A DNA stretch of 64,000 bases from Arcuatula senhousia (Eukaryota; Mollusca; Bivalvia; Mytilida; Mytilidae), in assembly GCA_963971305.1 (NCBI GenBank), contig OZ020303.1, positions 18,473,184 through 18,537,183 on the forward strand, written 5' to 3'. The notes beneath the pieces are model-generated. The model ran no database searches. It saw only the letters and a list, made by a program, of their open reading frames with translations, and had not been told where the DNA came from. The position numbers and the translations under genes were made by a program. Every line of letters begins with the position of its first letter. Position 1 is the first letter of the stretch. Of this stretch, positions 22,501-35,886 are shown one piece after another.

Positions 22501-23938
22501 TGAATGTCTCCATTAAACATGTGATTGTCGGGAAACATATAGTAGTATTAGTTGAATGCATAAACCATTGTAAAAGCTTTGTATTTAATTTCTTGATTGT
22601 TCGTAAAAGTGATAATCAATACACAAGTATATATGTGTAGAATTATTAACTTGTAGCAAAGAATTTCGCTTAGACCGTTGCAAAGGACAGCGATGTGCAT
22701 ACTTTTGCACCACGTTAAAGGTTTCCCTGCGGTGACTTAAAATAAAAAGCAGCAATAAAAGCGGTGTTGTATCATGCATATATACATCTTTTACATTGTT
22801 AACGTAAGAGAATTAAACTTTAGAATCATTAAAGGAACTCAAACAAACAAAAAGTTACAATTATTTATTGTAAGTATAAAAACAAAACTTATTAAATTAA
22901 ATGTAAGTAATGAAAAATTAAGCACACACACAACAATGCACACTCATTTTTCTCAGATCTTTTACTTTCTATACAGAAAGTACTAACTATAAGTAAACAA
23001 TTTCTTTGAAATACTTTAGTAAACACTATATAACTATTTTTGTTACATAAAACTTCATCCTACACTTCTCAAATGTTCCACTTACAAATATTCATACAAA
23101 ACATCTCATGTTTTTAAACAGAAATAGTATTACATTCTCGAACACTTGTCAAATGCATCAACATTGCCACTTGGATCATGAGTATTTTAAGGTGAGCTTT
23201 CAAATGATAAGATATGTCTTTCTTGTTTATTTTTTAACATTTCCTTTCTTAATCAACTTGGAATTATCGGTGTTTTAAAAGATGGGATTGATATGAAGTG
23301 AGTATATCTTGTAATTGGATCATCAAAGACTTTGAAAATGAACTTAATTTAAATTGCTGTTTGCTCTTATAGGCCAAAAACAAATTACGCAAACAAGCAA
23401 ACATGCATACTAAATCATTTGAGCTTTGAATACACTACAAGCTTCATTTTATTGAAAAAAACAAAGAAACTATTGGCCTTTAAACCATTAAAAATCTATC
23501 CACTTTTTCAAAGGGTATGATCATATAAATCTTCACATTTAAAGAAAAGAAATACTAGTACATATGAATTTTATATAAGTTTGAAAATGAAATAATGAAA
23601 TAGTATTTGACCTATACATAATAAGTTAGCAAATGCTTATAATTAAAATGACATGAAGTATGAAAGGAAATGAGTATGTTCTTCCTCTTTTGGGTGAAAC
23701 CTAAACAACTTCACTTACAAATGAATGAAAACAAATTATAAGGAAATATAAAAAATATTTTAGCTTTAAAAGCTAAGACAGATAAATAAATGTACATGTA
23801 CAAAATAACAGCTTTAAAAGCTCGTTTTAGACAGCACTAAACTGAGTATATGTGACTAGTATATAAATGTTTTGGCACCATCAAACTGGATTTATGTTGT
23901 TCAGGTATTGCACTACACAGGCTGTGTTACTAGGAGAT
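22501..23938 (-). other. Downstream flank / possible 3' UTR of the multi-EGF receptor
   Basis: This 1.4 kb lies just 3' of the receptor stop codon on the minus strand. It is AT-rich with no coding signal. It likely holds the 3' UTR, but no polyadenylation site could be chosen. Confidence 0.35.
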
Positions 23939-26900
23939 TTACATTTCAGCATCTGCATAACGGTCTAAAAAAGAAAAAAAAAACATTTGCATTAAAATCA
24001 GTATCTAAATACAAAACATATTATTGAGTAACTTATGTTCAGTTGTATTTTGTCATACTCTGCAATCAAGAGAAAATTTATACTAAAAAAAATGGATTTC
24101 GTTAAGTAGGAATTATTTAAATTGAATGTTATGGTATGGGACCCCATGCTAATGCTGTATACCAAAAATCAAGAGGCTGTCATTAATTGATGAAAAAGCA
24201 CTTACGCCGTCCGACATTCGCCTGAGCATTCACCATTTTCATAGGTCTGCATATTCTAATATATAGGTCTATGACTCCGTGAAATGCGGCTTAAAACAGA
24301 CATGCTGAACCATGTAAACTATTATATATTTTATTATTGTTTCTTTGACAACTGTACGCAGAAGAAACGAAATAAAAACTTTTATAAAACACCAAAAATA
24401 CTCGTTTCCTTGTATTTTTTTTTTAAAGGAAATGCACTATTTACATGATGTTTCCTGGTACAAAACCACTATTTATTTTGAGTATATTTCTGTGTTAAAC
24501 ATAATTTCTGGTTTAAATAAATAGGAACATCGGATTACCTGCTATATGTCCATTATTGGCCGGGTGGTATTTATTGGGAACATGGGTTCTGACTACGGTA
24601 CCCCATTTCCTTGAAGGGGCATTTGTTGATTTATACTGTCCTTTACCATCGCCTGCTGACTTCCCTTTGCTAAGAAAAGAAGTATTTAGTATATTCCATG
24701 GATAAAATAAAACGCATAATTACTAGCTTTCATATTCCAATCTTTGTAGTCTGAATAAAAATTGCACAGTACATGTATTGAGTTACTTATTTTCTTAAAA
24801 GTGTTGTTTCTTTACATCAGCTCTAATACACTTGGTTTTAGAGACACAATTTTCTGCAATTTCTGTAATTATTAATTCCTTTATTAAATGTAGAGGTTAC
24901 TTTTAAATTTGCCAAATGTCTTAGTTTTGTAATATAAGGTCGTTTTAAATATTTTTCGGATCAAGTATACCTACTAGCAATCTTAAAGACACTCTTTAAA
25001 TCAGAAGTATAAATGCCTAAAAATTAGACCTTTAATTATATAAACAAATTTTAATGTAATTATTCTAATTTTTGAAATTGTGTTTTGTAATAAAAATAAA
25101 CCATATGTTAGTAGCATTTCGAACCTGCATGCAAATGTTAAGTTTCTTTTTAAAAAGGTTGAACAATAAATGTTAAATTTTATAAGAACAGAAAATCGTC
25201 AGATCTCTTTTCCTCAGACATCAGTCATAGAAGGACTGAATGTAAACAAACAAAAAAAAACCCAAAAACCGAAAAATCCATTACCAATGCAGATTTGAAG
25301 GTAAAGATTGTAGGACTTACAGATCTTAGTTTTCCTAATTCAATTGTGGGAAATTATAAGATGGTATAAATGATAAAAATTCTGCATCATGCACAAGTCG
25401 AAGATACACAGAATATGCAGATTAGTTAAAATAAAAATAAAAGACTGAAGATAGATACATAGGTAAATATTCGTGATATAAAAGGTAATTATCAAATTTA
25501 AATTATATGTCTAAGATTACAGTTCGGTTTCAAAAAAGAAATGCATTACTGACACCTACCTGCAGGCGCATGATATCAATACAACAACCAAGACAAGGAC
25601 AACCAGACCACATACAGCGATGATAACAATTGTTTTTAGCTCTATTCCTGTCGGGTCTGTACAGCTTGGCCCCTTCCATCCCGTCTTGCACAAAGGACAT
25701 GTCCCGCTCTGTAGACAGTTCCCACCGGCACAATTAGAGCTACAGTTTCTCTCACATAGGTCGCCATACCGTCCAGATCCACAGCGGAGACAAGTGCCAC
25801 TCTCTCTTTCACAGTAAAGCTCGAAGCAATCCTCGGAACATCGTTGTCTACAGTCAGGACCGTAAAGCCCTGGTTTGCATTTCAAGCACGTCCCCGTGGT
25901 TCTGTCGCACCCATCGCAAACGATAGAGCACTTCTGATCGCAATTAACACCATAAAATTGCTTGGTACAATTATAACAGTCTCCATTGCTAGAACACATA
26001 TTTGGATGAGAGTCGTCGCAATACCCAATGCAATGGCATTTATTTCCAGAACGCTTTTCGATGCAACTGTGACAATCCCCAGTATTCCTATCGCACCCAG
26101 TCGAGTCACAGTTGAACGGACATGTCTGTAAACACTTCCTACCATGCCAGTTCTCTTCACATTTGTTGCAAAGGCTATCAATTTCATTGCATCCAAATGA
26201 GCCACAATTTCCAGAACACATACAACGCTCACCATACCACCCTGCGACACAAGACAGACATCTTCCCATTCTATCGCACCCATTTTCATCACAGTTCTCT
26301 GGGCATTGCTTTAAACATTTGTGTCCAGTATATCCCGTTTCGCACTCATGACACAATGTTGTTGATGTATTGCAGCCTCGGTTTGAACAGCGACCGGAGC
26401 ATTCACATCTATCACCAAACCAGCCTTGTTTACAACTTAAACAGTGTCCAGTTCTATGGCACATATTTTCTTTGCAGTTGATTGGACAAGGATCGAGACA
26501 AAGTGCTCCGGAGAAACCATTACTACAAGCCAGGCAGGTACCATCTTCAGAACATCCTCTTTCGTTACAACGTCCGGTACATATGCAGCGATCTCCGTAC
26601 CACTTTGGTTTACATTTCACGCAATGTCCGGTTTCTCGATTACAAGCCAAGTCACAGTTCGTTGGACATTTTTCTGTACATTGCGCACCGTACCAACCAT
26701 CCAGACATTCGAAGCATTTCCCAAAATCATCGCATCCATCTTTACAATGACCGAGGCATGTGCATTTGTCACCGTAAAACCCAGAAAGACAACCTCCAAT
26801 ACAATAGCCTGTAGATCGATCACAATCGTCTTTTTTACAATTTTTCGGACATTTTTGATTGCATTGAGAGGTGTGCCAAGAAGAGTTACACTTTGTGCAT

Positions 26901-29900
26901 ATTCCAGAGGAGTCGCAAATTCCATTGAAACAGTATCCGGTACAGTTACAAAACGGTCCAGAGGTAGCCACAGGACATTCTAGACAATGTCCGGAGTCTC
27001 TTTTACAACCAGCAATGGTACAGGTTTGTTGACACTCGATATTGCAGGATCTGGTATGGTATCCAGTTGCACATGTCTGACAAATTCCCTGATCGTCGCA
27101 TCCACCTGGTCCACAAATGCCAACACATTTACATGTATTTCCGTACCACCCTTTTTCGCAATCCGAACAGGTACCACTGGCTTTGTCGCAAATTTTATTA
27201 TTGCAATTTGCAGGACATGATTGGTTGCACGTAGTGCCATAAAATCCAGTTTTACATTCACTGCAAAAGCCTTCAGATCTAGAGCATTTGCCTTTGCAAT
27301 TTACTGGACAAGTTTGATTGCAATTATAACCAAAGTAACCAAGCTTACAAGAATGGCAGCTGAAACACAATTAAAATATGTTTAATGGCCAAATTCATTG
27401 AAATGAGACTGTTTCCTTCATTAGAATCGATATAACATTCAGCTTCGTCTTTAAGGAAAGGAAAATAGTCATTTACCCTTTTTCCTATTTCTATGTTAAC
27501 TGAGGTTTTCTTGCACAACCATATGTCCTGCTAATATTATATGAGTATTACAAATATTTGTACTTGTATCTTCATTAAACCTGGAGTTTAAGCAACTTTA
27601 AAAATAAACTAGAATTGTTTTAGGAAACTAAAACTGATATCTCTCCTTCGTTTTGTGTATTTTACGTGATAAGCAAAGGCATAAGGTCAAAGGTCAAGGT
27701 CAACTATTTACTGTGGACACATTGTCTTGCAGTGACCTTCCTGCATACTAAATATCTAAGGCCTATGTCAAAAGAAAAAAGTTATGGCTCGAAAAAGAAT
27801 ATGAAACAAAATATCAAAGATGACCACGAGGTCAAAGGTCAACCATGTTGGTACGCCACACATGGTCTTCTAGTGACCTACCCACATACCAAATATCTAA
27901 GACCTACGTCAAAGGACAAAAAGGTTGTGGTTCACACAAGACTATAGTCCTAACTATCATCATAAATGACCTTGAGGTCAAAGGGCAAGGTCAACCATGT
28001 TGGTATGTGACACATCGCCTTGTGGTGTCCTAACTACATACCAAATATCTAAGGCCTATTTCAAAAGACAAAAAAAATAAGGCCCACACAAGACTATATA
28101 TCATAAAGGACCTTGTGGTCAAATTCAAGGTCAACAATGTTGGTACCCGACACATCGTTCTGTAGTGACCTACCCACATACCAAATATCTAAGGCCTAAG
28201 GACAAAAAAGTTATGACCCTATTTCAAAAGACACAAAAAATAAGGCCCACACAAGACTATATATCATAAATGACCTTGTGGTCAAATTCAAGGTCAACAA
28301 TGTTGGTACCCGACACATCGTTCTGTAGTGACCTACCCACATACCAAATATCTAAGGCCGAAGGACAAAAAAGTTATGACCCGCACAAGACTATAGTCTT
28401 AAATATCATCATAAATGACCTTGAGGTCAAATGTCAAGGTCAACCATGTTGGTAAGCGACACGTCGCCTTGTCGTGACCTAACTACATACCAAATATCTA
28501 GGGCCCATGTCAAAAGACAAAAAAAGTAATGGTTCACACAAGACTATAGTCCTAAATATATTTATAAATAACCTCGAGTTCAAAAATCAAGGTCAACCAT
28601 GTTGGTACGCGACACATCGCCTTGTCGTGACCTAACTACATACCAAATATCTAAGGCCTTTGTCAAAAGACAAAAAAGTTATGGTCCACACAAGACAATA
28701 GTCCTAAGTATCATCATAAGTGACCTTGAGGTCAAAGGTCAAGGTCAACCTTGTTGGTATGCAACACATTGCCTTGTGGTAACCTAACTACATACCAAAT
28801 ATCTAAGGCCTTTGTCAAAAGACAAAAAAGTTATGGTCCATACAAGACTATAGTCCTAAGTATCATCATAAGTGACCTTGAGGTCAAAGGTCAGGGTCAA
28901 CCATGTTCATGCGCGACACATCGTCTTGTAGTGACCTACCCACATACCAAATATCTAAGACCTATGTCAAAAGACAAAAAAGTTATGGCCCGGACAAGGC
29001 TTCGATGAGAAGATGAAGAACTCATGGTAAAACAACGACTATTTGATTTCTATAAGGGAGCTATGGATATTTATTCCATCCTGCCTTTTTATTTTCGGAA
29101 AAATCGGAGCCTGGATATTTTTTTCCGCCCTGGCGCTTGCGATTCTTTTTATTTTTAGATTCACCATATATTTTTTCAGCCAAAAACTGCATCCTACCTT
29201 TTTTATTTCAGCATTGTCCTGCCTTTTTATTTCCAGATTTTTGGCATTCTGCCTTTTTATTTCAAATTCATAGCCCCCCTCCTTTAAAAATCAAATGGTC
29301 GCTCCCCTAATTCAAAACGAGTAATATCAAAAACAAAATGGTTTGTGCAATCTATCTCTAGATGACAAAGATCTGTTTCTACCCACCTTCCATCTTTATC
29401 ACATGTGCCGATAGTCTCGCAGTGCCCTCTACATTCACACTGTAACCCTTGCCAACCAAACTCGCAGCCATAACACACGCCAGTATTCGTACAACCCTGT
29501 TCGTCACAATGAGCAGGACACGATGAGTTGCAAAAGTCACCAAAACCACCAGGTTTACATCCGTATGTACAAGTGCCAGCCTGCTGGTTACATTCTAAAC
29601 CAAGGCAACTTGATGAGCAGTTGTTAATGCAGTGAGTTCCAAAATAGCCTTCTTCGCAGCTATGACATAAACCAGAAACCATTTCACATTCCTCACTTCC
29701 ACAATTTGTTGAGCATTTTGATAAACAATCTGCTCCAAACCAACCTTTCTCGCATGAATTACAGTGACCATCAGAATCGCAAATTGACTGGTAACAATTG
29801 CCTTTACATTTACACCGAGGTCCGTACCAGCCTTGATTGCACTGGAGACAAAATCCGTTGATACGATCGCAGCCAGAGATGTCACAGTTTTTTGGACAGG

Positions 29901-31337
29901 TTTTGGTGCAGTTTTCCCCAAACCATCCATTTTCACAATCGTTACACACGCCACGGTCGTCACAGGAATCTATTTTACAATTTCCGAGACATTTACAAAC
30001 GGGACCATAAAATCCGGATTCGCAAGCATTACATTCTCCTGATTGTCTGTCACAAGCTCCCTGACAATTCTTGGGGCATTGCTTGTCACAATTAGTTTGA
30101 TAGTAGCCAGCTAGGCATTCTTGGCATACGCCTGTATCCGAATTGCATCCAGCTTTTGAACATCGACCAACACATTCACAAAGGTCGCCAGTGAAGCCGT
30201 GGAGACATGCATTGCAATTACCATTTACAATTTGACAACCACTATTATCACAGCCAGAAGGACATTCTTTGGAACAGTCAGAAGAAAAATAACCAGTATT
30301 GCAAGAGTAACAATGACCGGTCGACTGGTCGCAAAGTGTTTGATCGCAATTTATCGGACATCTCGTTTCACATTTGTCATCGTAAAATCCCTTCCTGCAC
30401 GACAGACATTTTCCACCATTATCACAACCAGATGCGCAATTTGCAGGGCATTTCTGAAGGCATTTGCTTCCAAACCAACCTTGCTCACATGAATAACAAT
30501 CACCATCAACGTCGCAACCAGGATTGATTCCTGCGTAGTCACAGTGACCGTTACACGAGCATTCCGGTCCGTAGCGATTGTTATTGCAATCTTTACACGT
30601 ACCGTTAGTTCTAAGACATCCGGCAGATCCACATAACAAAGGACACTTTTTGTCACACAAGTCACCAAAAAATCCAACGGCACATGCTTTACATTGTCTT
30701 GTTGTCGGGCTACAGCCCTGATCGTCACAGTTTAAATTATCTCTCAGGCATTCGCAGTTTCCACCAAACCACCCTGATTCACATCCATCTTGACATTTAC
30801 CGGATATACAGTCACATCTTTTGATATCTTCTCTGTAAAAATCATCACGCGTTGTTTTACAGTTCTGACCGCAGGTAACGTTACATTTCTCCCCGCCACA
30901 CCATCCTGGTCGGCACCCTACGTTACATTCTCCGTTGGTTTTATCACACGTGTTAACATAAGCACGAGCTACTGCCACATACTCCGGTATGCACCCATTA
31001 CTACACGCGGACCTGCAGGCATCTCCAAAGTAACCCTCGTTGCAACTTTTCAAACATCGTCCGTCATTGACATCACATACCCTTCCTGAAGTTCTAACGC
31101 AGTACGGACTGCATTCTTTGTCACAGAATTCGCCATAAACGTGGTCCTGACATCCACCTTTACAAGCACCCGTTATTTTATCGCACACCCTGCCATAGTT
31201 GTTGGTTGATGTTTCAATAAGCGGACAGTTAGAATCGCATCTCTGTCCACAGATCTGTGCACCCCACCATCCATCTTCACATTCAGAACATTGGTTGTCA
31301 TCTGAACATTGTCCAGCCTTACAGTTGTAACAGTTAC
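23939..31337 (-). CDS. Multi-EGF-repeat transmembrane receptor (MEGF10/SREC-like), 5' incomplete
   Basis: Four minus-strand exons join in phase: 31337-29387, 27359-25560, 24669-24539 and 23964-23939. They give about 1,300 residues. Roughly 38 EGF/laminin-type Cys modules of about 30-45 residues fill the two giant exons. A single membrane helix follows (core VIIAVCGLVVLVLVVVL), then a tail of about 55 residues, basic at first and ending ...DRYADAEM. Family members are phagocytic or scavenger receptors with EGF modules outside the cell. The joint 29387/27359 falls inside a module and restores a proper one (CDKDG+SCHSC). The tail has no NPxY or ITAM that I can see, unlike MEGF10, so its signalling may differ. 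No signal peptide exon was found up to 31337 or further upstream; the 5' end is missing or unrecognised. A secreted or tenascin-like parent is less likely given the clear helix. Confidence 0.85.
25560..27359 (-). CDS. Receptor exon B: about 19 EGF modules plus transmembrane helix
   Basis: One 1,800-base exon. The acceptor follows 'tgtttcag', the donor is CAG|GTAGGT, and the phase is 2 at both junctions. Modules repeat the theme C-x-x-C-x2-G(W/Y)-(Y/F)-G-x2-C followed by CPxNC. The helix is encoded at the 3' end, so the membrane segment shares an exon with the ectodomain. It continues exon A without a break in reading frame. Confidence 0.85.
27683..29010. repeat. Intronic tandem array, about 8 x 150 bases, rich in AGGTCA half-sites
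   Basis: Units of about 140-165 bases repeat 'accatgttggta', 'cataccaaatatctaagg' and 'gacaaaaaagttatgg'. Unit joints carry TGACCTTGAGGTCA followed by AAGGTCAAGGTCAACC. The array lies in the receptor intron between exons A and B. Frames within it are by-products of the repetition. Confidence 0.8.
29045..29308 (-). repeat. GACCATTTGA-G-run dispersed element, inverted copy
   Basis: Reverse complement of the 18610 family: 'aaaatcaaatggtcgctcc' at the right end and repeated 'ctgcctttttatttc' phrases. Intronic, just outside the exon A donor. Confidence 0.6.
29387..31337 (-). CDS. Receptor exon A: about 19 EGF modules
   Basis: A 1,951-base exon, open throughout. The acceptor is TTTGCAG at 31338-31344 and the donor is GAAG|GTGGGT at 29386. 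The first residues (NCYNCKAGQCSDDNQCSEC) are already Cys-rich, so at least one more exon must lie upstream with the start and signal peptide. Reading past the donor would meet only intron sequence and the GACCATTTGA repeat at 29045-29308. Confidence 0.82.
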
Positions 31338-31344
31338 CTGCAAA

Positions 31345-32023
31345 TGGATTTAAAAAAATATTATACTGATATAAGATGCTTAAACTAAACGCATGAAAGT
31401 TAAAGAAATCTTATATGAATATTTTTTAATGAATTGTATGTAACAAGGAGCAATTCGAATCTTAATTTAATTTCATCAAGAAAATATCAACTCGAGATAA
31501 AGTAACAGTAAATATAACGTTTGTTCGTTTTTCATGCAAAAATCTCCCTTTAAATGTTATAATTCAAATTCAAAGGGCCAATAACTTCCTCACCGTTTTA
31601 AGGATGAACACTTTCCGGTAATATACACATAATGTACTACATACCAATTTTCATACAATTATGTTCAGTAGTTTCAGAGAAGTTGATTGGAATAACTTTG
31701 TGACGGACAGACAGACATGCCTAATCAATATGTCCGTCCATCAAAGTGGTGGAGACATAAATTCATATCGTTTTTGAAGCGAAAGAGTTTAAATATGGTT
31801 TCCAGAGTATTTAAACAAGGTAAAGATACGAGACCATGAGAATGATTTTGCTCCAGCACTTTTATGTTTCGAAATATTGATTGGATGGAGCTTGCTAAAC
31901 GTCTTAAACGCTTGCACCTTGCGCCGGTGTAAAATCAAAAGAATGACGCATGAACAGCTTAAGGAAATCCTAATTTCAATAAAAAATATAATATAATTTT
32001 ATACTAAGCATGCTAACGATACC
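31345..32023. other. Receptor upstream intron or flank with a repeat end
   Basis: No exon recognised. 31600-31755 matches the 'agtagtttcagagaag...gacggacagacagac' repeat family seen at base 1. The rest is AT-rich single-copy-looking DNA. Confidence 0.4.
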
Positions 32024-33366
32024 GATACCTATGGCAAGCCGTTTTTACATTTATTCCTCTTTATAGATATCTCAAAAACTTTATAAGATATCTCATATAC
32101 TTTATAAGATATCTCATAAAGTTTATAAGATATCTTATAAACTTTATGAGATATCTTATAAACTTTATGAGATATCTTATAAACTTTATGAGATATCTTA
32201 TAAAAAATAATTTATAAGATATCTCATATATTTTATGAGATATCTTATAAACTTTATTATATATCTTATAAATTTTATAAGATATCTTATTTACTATATA
32301 AGATATCTTTAAAAGAAAATGAGATATCTACTAAAACAATGTTTATAAGATATCTGATAAAGTTTATAAGATATCTCATAATGTTTATATGATATCTTAT
32401 AAAGTATATGAAATATCTTATAAATTATTTTTTATAAGAAATCTTATAAAGTTTATCAGATATCTTATAAAGTTTATCAGATATCTTATAAACTTTACGA
32501 GATATCTTATAAATTTTATGAGATATCTTATAAAGTTTATAAGATATCTCATTTACTTTATAAGATATCTTATTAAATATATAAGATATCCCATATAAAT
32601 GGGAGTTTATAAGATATCGTATAAAACATATGAGATATCTTATAAAACATATAAGATATCTTATAAAACATATAAGATATCTCATAAAGTTTATCAGATA
32701 TCTTATAAAGATTATTAGATATCTTATATAAATTAATTTATAAGATATCTTATAAAAGTTATAAGATAAGATATCTTATAAAGTTTATAAGATATCTCGT
32801 AAACTTTATGAGATATTTTATAAAAAATAACTAATAAGATATCTCACAAAATATATAAGATATCTAATAAACTTTATGAGATATCTTATAAACTTTATAA
32901 GATATCTTATTAGTTTTATAAGATATCTTATTAGTTTTATAAGATATCTTATTAGTTTTATAAGATATCTTATAGATAATTTTTTATGAGATATCTAATA
33001 ATCTTTGTAAGATATCTTATAAACTTTATGATATATCTTATATGTTTTAAAAGATATCTTGTTTGTTTTATAAGATATCTTATATGTTTTATAAGATATC
33101 TCATATGTTTTATAAGATATCTTATAAACTACCATTTATATGAGATATCTTATATGTTTTAAAAGATATCTTGTTTGTTTTATAAGATATCTTATATGTT
33201 TTATAAGATATCTCATATGTTTTATAAGATATCTTATAAACTACCATTTATATGAGATATCTTATATATTTAATAAGATATCTTATAAAGTATACGAGAT
33301 ATCTTATACATTTTATGAGATATCTTTAAAGAGGAATAAATATAAATATGGCGTGCCATAGATACC
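32024..33366. mobile_element. TIR element whose core is a palindromic AGATATCT array
   Basis: The ends are inverted copies of about 49 bases. The left reads 'gatacctatggcaagcc...', then 'tttattcctctttatagat'. The right, inverted, reads 'ggtatctatggcacgcc...', then 'tttattcctctttaaagat'. Between them 1.25 kb consists almost wholly of about 60 AGATATCT cores spaced near 21 bases, linked by ATAAA(C/G)TTTAT-like spacers. A 108-base higher-order repeat occurs twice at 33030-33245. The phrase 'accatttatatgagatatc' also occurs inverted near 32585. Open frames here, such as repeated RYLI, are artefacts of the array. Confidence 0.75.
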
Positions 33367-35821
33367 ACCCATGAGGAAATTGAATGTTTAGCATCAAAAT
33401 AAATGTCATTTGTCAAAATTGTGAAATATAAACCCTACCCAAATTTGAAACCCTGTCATTACATGTAGATGCTATAATTTATATGAATTTATTTACTAAC
33501 GAATAAACATATTAATATATTATGTCTACGTTTAAATCACTCGTTTTTTGTAAAAAAAGGCACGAAAGGAAATAATTTGACAAAACTGAGGTTCTCATAA
33601 GCCGAAATGACTCACTCTGAGATATGACTAAAAATAAAAACAAATGTTTGTTTGTTTGTTCGATTTTTTTATATAATTCTTTTATTATTATTAAAATAGG
33701 GTCCACATTGGTCAAAATGTTCTCAAAACTATAACTCCATATGTTAATGTTCTGTATACTCTGTTGTTTTTTGTATATGTTTTGTATTTTACATGTTTTT
33801 GTTTTTGCTTTGACCCATATGGGTGTATTTTGCAAATAAAGATTATTATTTTGGGGGGGATTATCTATAATTAATGACCTCGGTCATTTTAGTAGTTGGC
33901 TATATATTGATATGATGCATTCTAATCTTCATATGGATAGACAAAGTGATCTTTTATTATATATACGTGTTTCTAGATAGCATTTTCATATAACATGACT
34001 GACTAATAAATGAGAGCCAAAGTTTTAGCAAATGGGGACGTCGACATCACTAGTCTTATTGCTTTCTGTCTATAAATTATGCATCCGCCATTATTATTCT
34101 CTTTGAGGTATGTTTATTATATTGGGTGATAATATGATAAACCCTTAAAGTATTGTATAATCTCACGAGTTTACAAAGCATTTTCAAAAGCATAGGGAGT
34201 TTGAAACATATCATTCTCCTAGCATAGTGACAATACTGTGGAAACATATATTTGAACCAGATTACAGAATTTGTGATTTTTTAAAAACTTAATCTTGATG
34301 CCCATTTGAGTCTTGATTTTCTTTTAACTAGTGGAATTGATTGAAAATAAGGGGTGTCACATTATTTACCGGATTCTTCCCTTAAAATTATGTTTAATTT
34401 GCACTTTTTACTTGTATTTACATCATTGTTCTAAGCCTTCCAGCAAATGTTGGTTAACATAACAAGATTTTACCTCCTAAGGACACTACATTCTGTACTG
34501 TGGTTTCTAATATCATGTAATTAAGGACATTACTTTATGTCAAATTAATAATAGAGAAAGCGATAACTTAAATTTTGATATTAAGGAAATTGAATAAAAT
34601 GGTAAAAATATTTGTGTGATCTTCATCCAAAAAAAAAAATAATTGATTTTTTTATTGACGGGCAACCCAAAGATAGGTAGCATATTTATATTTACGGACA
34701 CATTTTCTTCTGTAAAAAAAGTTTTTATCCTCTAAAAGACATTTATTATCGTTAATATAAGTAAAAAAAACCCATTATTTTAGTAACATTGAATTAATTG
34801 ACCCTAATTATGTTTGTGTTTACATCTAAATGCTTAATATATAATGAGCTGTCAAATATGAAATAATTTATCACCGTTTGATGTTTAAATAAAAACAATA
34901 AGAACGATGGTGTCACGTAGTTACAATCCTTTGCATTGTGGAAAACTTGGACAGGACTTGTGACCTGGTATGACTTCAAAAGTCATTCTGGTTTTCGACC
35001 TTCCAATGCTTTTGATTCAAACTCTGCTGATGAGAGGTTTCTACTTGAAATATGCAAAATATGCATATAGTGCAATGCATACCCAAACGATACTCGGTTT
35101 AGTAATATATTCTGGTATATTTTCAAGAAATAATTTGCTCCATTGAAAATAAAGGAAAGGGCTAAATGAAGCAATACAAGCCATACCTGGGATTTCTGGC
35201 CTTTTGAAAAATATAAGTTTTATACGGGGTTTATGATTCATTTGCGAGGGAAACCAAAGTGCCCAGAGGCAACCCCTTATCTCAGGACAGGAAACAGACT
35301 AGCCCTATTACATACAGTCGATTGAACATTTTAAGTTTTTGGCAGATATATTCTAAACATTATCAAAATGTGAAGTGCTAACTATGCACGTTCTTCCCTC
35401 TTAAGAAATGTTATCTCAACTCTAGAATTTATTTATTTATATTCAGTTTCAAAAAGAGAGAAAAATAGCATAAAGTTTAATCTTTTCTAATCCGTCTACA
35501 CGTTTACACCTTACATCAGAATGTGTTTAAACTGCGTATAATAAATCTTTAGGAGGTTGCATCAAACTAAAATTTTATGGCATATTGTATTTACAAATCT
35601 CGGTACAAATATGACGAGGTTTACAGCATACTAAATATATAAATAAAGTAAAATTTTCGGGGAAAGACGCCTCCATTGTTAGAACCAATAATTAAAGATA
35701 ACTTTAGACTTGAAACAGCAAAAATGCAAGTTTTTAACTTTTGGGAATGATAAAGTAATTTTAATAAGAACTTTCCATTTTCCAAATAAACTGTTTTAAA
35801 AAAAGCAATTATGAAAAAGGA
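33367..35821. other. Gene-poor interval with a LINE 3' end
   Basis: No gene recognised. At 33740-33846 (plus) is a LINE-type 3' end: hairpin ACCCATATGGGT, then GCAAATAAAG and an ATTATTATT tail, followed by a G run. The remainder is AT-rich without structure I can name. Confidence 0.4.
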
Positions 35822-35878
35822 CACAGGGGCTTGAATTCTGGTCATTTATATCGAATGACCAGAATTCAAGCCCCTGTG
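35822..35878. mobile_element. Perfect 57-base palindromic MITE with 8-base target duplication
   Basis: Two 25-base arms (CACAGGGGCTTGAATTC... and its exact inverse) are separated by a 7-base loop. AAAAAGGA flanks both sides (35814-35821 and 35879-35886). It has the same terminal CACAGG and the same 8-base duplication length as 15039-15208 and 63861-63986. Confidence 0.75.
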
Positions 35879-35886
35879 AAAAAGGA

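Noticed and set aside
25844..26983. Several plus-strand frames opposite the EGF exons
   Set aside because: They are antisense shadows of the EGF-coding strand; composition and residues show no family of their own.
27666..29008. Plus-strand frames with LPTYQISK repeats
   Set aside because: They follow the intronic tandem array and are interrupted irregularly; no coding signal.
27683..29010. CRISPR-like array
   Set aside because: Long (about 150-base) diverged units with no unique spacers, in an animal intron.
32389..33361. Open frames with repeated RYLI/RYLICF motifs on both strands
   Set aside because: They are a by-product of the 21-base AGATATCT repeat, which is a multiple of three and so keeps all frames open.
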